In this document: positions 40,033 to 41,238 of the stretch, piece by piece | Layout of the letters: every line of letters starts with the position of its first letter | Position numbering within the stretch: position 1 is the stretch's first letter | Virus record (IMG/VR): IMGVR_UViG_3300032282_001937 | Span: 1-41,238 of that record | Direction: 5' to 3' (one strand) | Source: a virus | Length of the DNA: 41,238 bases | Position numbers and translations under genes: made by a program | Notes under the pieces: model-generated | What the model was told of the DNA's origin: nothing | The model's database searches: none | The model's input: the letters and a program-made list of their open reading frames with translations, nothing else

Positions 40033-41238
40033 ATGCCGACTATCATCACTCAAGGCGCTTTGTCGGCGGAGGGGTTTGGCTTCAGCGCCCCTTCTGGCGC
40101 AGTGACGACGCCCGTATACATTGAGGATGTGTTCAACACCTATCTATACACGGGTGATAGTGGCACGCAGACAATCACGACTGGGCTTGACCTGTCTACA
40201 AAAGGCGGTCTTGTTTGGATTAAGAACCGTACAAACGGGCAACCAGGTCATGCGTGGACTGACACGGCTCGCGGACCCGGAACTGGTACAAGCACCGCCG
40301 CAACAAACATTCTTGCGAGCAATAGCACTAACGGGACTGGCGGCGGCGTTCCAAATAGTTCTGATTATTTAAGTGCTTTTACAACAACTGGATTTACGGT
40401 TGTTTCGGGTGGTGGGGCAAACGCCGCCACGCGCATAACCAACCGCGCGTCTGACAACTACGTTGCTTGGACCTTTGAGGAGCAGGCAAAATTTTTTGAC
40501 ATTGTGACGTACACAGGCAACGGAACAGCCAGATCAATTAGTCATAATCTTGGTTCAGTGCCGGGCTGCATCATTGTTAAGAGGACGGACACGATCAGTG
40601 AATGGTCCGTGTATCACAGATCATTGGCAAACACCGAATATCTAGTCTTGAACACAAGCGCCATTAAAGTGACGGGTTCGGCCAGATGGAATAGTCAGAC
40701 GGCAACAAGCACTGTTTTTTATCTTGGTACGGATACGGCTGTAAACGCATCAGGCGGCACTTATGTCGCCTATATATTTGCTCATGATGCGGGTGGGTTT
40801 GGCGCGGCAGGCACGGATAACGTCATTAGTTGCGGTAGTTACACGGGGACAGGCGTAGCGGGCAATGCAGTTACGCTTGGATATGAACCTCAATTTGTAA
40901 TGTTTAAAACTGCGGATACATCTACCGGAAACTGGTTTGTGATTGATACGATACGCCAGTTTGGAGTTCTACAGAACAATTATGTTTATGCGAACACAAC
41001 TGCGGCAGACGTAACCGCAGCTCCCGGCGGCATAAGTCCTACGGCTACTGGGTTTAATTTAACAACAACAACTGCTGCTTATAATCAAAGTGGCGTGACA
41101 TATGTATATGTTGCGATACGTCGCGGCCCAATGAAAAGACCGACTAGCGGGACAAGTGTGTTTTCTCCAATTACGGCTAACGCCGTGGCAGGAACAGCTC
41201 AAACGACAAATTTTGTCATAGACAGCCAGTGGAAGGCA
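40033..41238 (+). CDS. Tail fibre/receptor-binding protein, 3'-partial
   Basis: Open to the window edge, 402 residues visible. VFNTYLYTGDSGTQTITTGL, DLSTKGGLVWIKNRTNGQPG, and repeated YTGNGTARSISHNLGSVPGC / YTGTGVAGNAVTLGYEP blocks match DUF7483-like domains in phage tail proteins. GWYFID-type tryptophans (NWFVIDTIRQ) and Thr/Gly-rich beta strands fit receptor binding. GGGGGACGG is directly before the ATG at 40033. With the collagen fibre it probably forms the host-recognition set. Confidence 0.75.
   Translation, partial: MPTIITQGALSAEGFGFSAPSGAVTTPVYIEDVFNTYLYTGDSGTQTITTGLDLSTKGGLVWIKNRTNGQPGHAWTDTARGPGTGTSTAATNILASNSTNGTGGGVPNSSDYLSAFTTTGFTVVSGGGANAATRITNRASDNYVAWTFEEQAKFFDIVTYTGNGTARSISHNLGSVPGCIIVKRTDTISEWSVYHRSLANTEYLVLNTSAIKVTGSARWNSQTATSTVFYLGTDTAVNASGGTYVAYIFAHDAGGFGAAGTDNVISCGSYTGTGVAGNAVTLGYEPQFVMFKTADTSTGNWFVIDTIRQFGVLQNNYVYANTTAADVTAAPGGISPTATGFNLTTTTAAYNQSGVTYVYVAIRRGPMKRPTSGTSVFSPITANAVAGTAQTTNFVIDSQWKA

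Overview
The window is most of a tailed-phage (Caudoviricetes) genome, or a provirus of one. It probably infects an alphaproteobacterium: it encodes a protein with both hallmarks of the alphaproteobacterial regulator GcrA (a WT...D..LV-type N-terminal helix-turn-helix and a C-terminal Cys/Cys/Cys-x2-His cluster). A P22-sized portal (721 aa), a gp4-like tail adaptor and the absence of any tape-measure or sheath gene suggest podovirus morphology. No integrase, DNA polymerase, RNA polymerase or tRNA gene was found, so replication probably relies on the host polymerase. The gene at the left edge runs off the window and looks like the continuation of the virion genes that run off the right edge, so the contig may be circularly permuted.

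Layout. 1-5579 (+): three large late genes, probably internal or ejected virion proteins, the last with two ADP-ribosyltransferase-like domains. 5576-10689 (-): a tightly overlapped operon holding a GcrA-like regulator, PD-(D/E)XK-like nuclease, YqaJ exonuclease, ERF annealing protein, a DUF1367-like protein, an OB-fold-like protein with an SSB-type tail, DNA methyltransferase, HNH nuclease and small proteins. 10690-10763: a divergent control region with two face-to-face promoters and a palindrome. 10764-18794 (+): Cro-like repressor, DUF1064 nuclease, small proteins, helix-turn-helix replication protein, UDP-GlcNAc 2-epimerase plus GT32 glycosyltransferase, a lysis cassette, and a primase-helicase whose zinc finger lies in another frame.

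18795-23050 is an island of different character: a minus-strand GP88/DUF7227-like operon, a plus-strand DUF932 operon, many GANTC sites (28 counted in 20430-22440 against 4 in 14200-16200), CCGGTT arrays, G-quadruplex-prone tracts and a non-coding array of about 21 units of 10-11 bp (22816-23048). 23345-41238 (mostly +): small and large terminase, portal, GroES-like co-chaperonin, scaffold, decoration protein, major capsid protein, connector proteins, a collagen-like fibre of 988 aa and a further fibre gene cut by the window edge. Rho-independent terminators separate late sub-operons.

The points most worth following are the 11-bp array with flanking G-tracts next to the terminase genes (candidate origin or packaging site), the pairing of a GcrA-like protein with a GANTC-dense island, the tandem ADP-ribosyltransferase-like virion protein, three genes whose conserved-looking halves sit in +1-shifted frames, and the epimerase/glycosyltransferase cassette.
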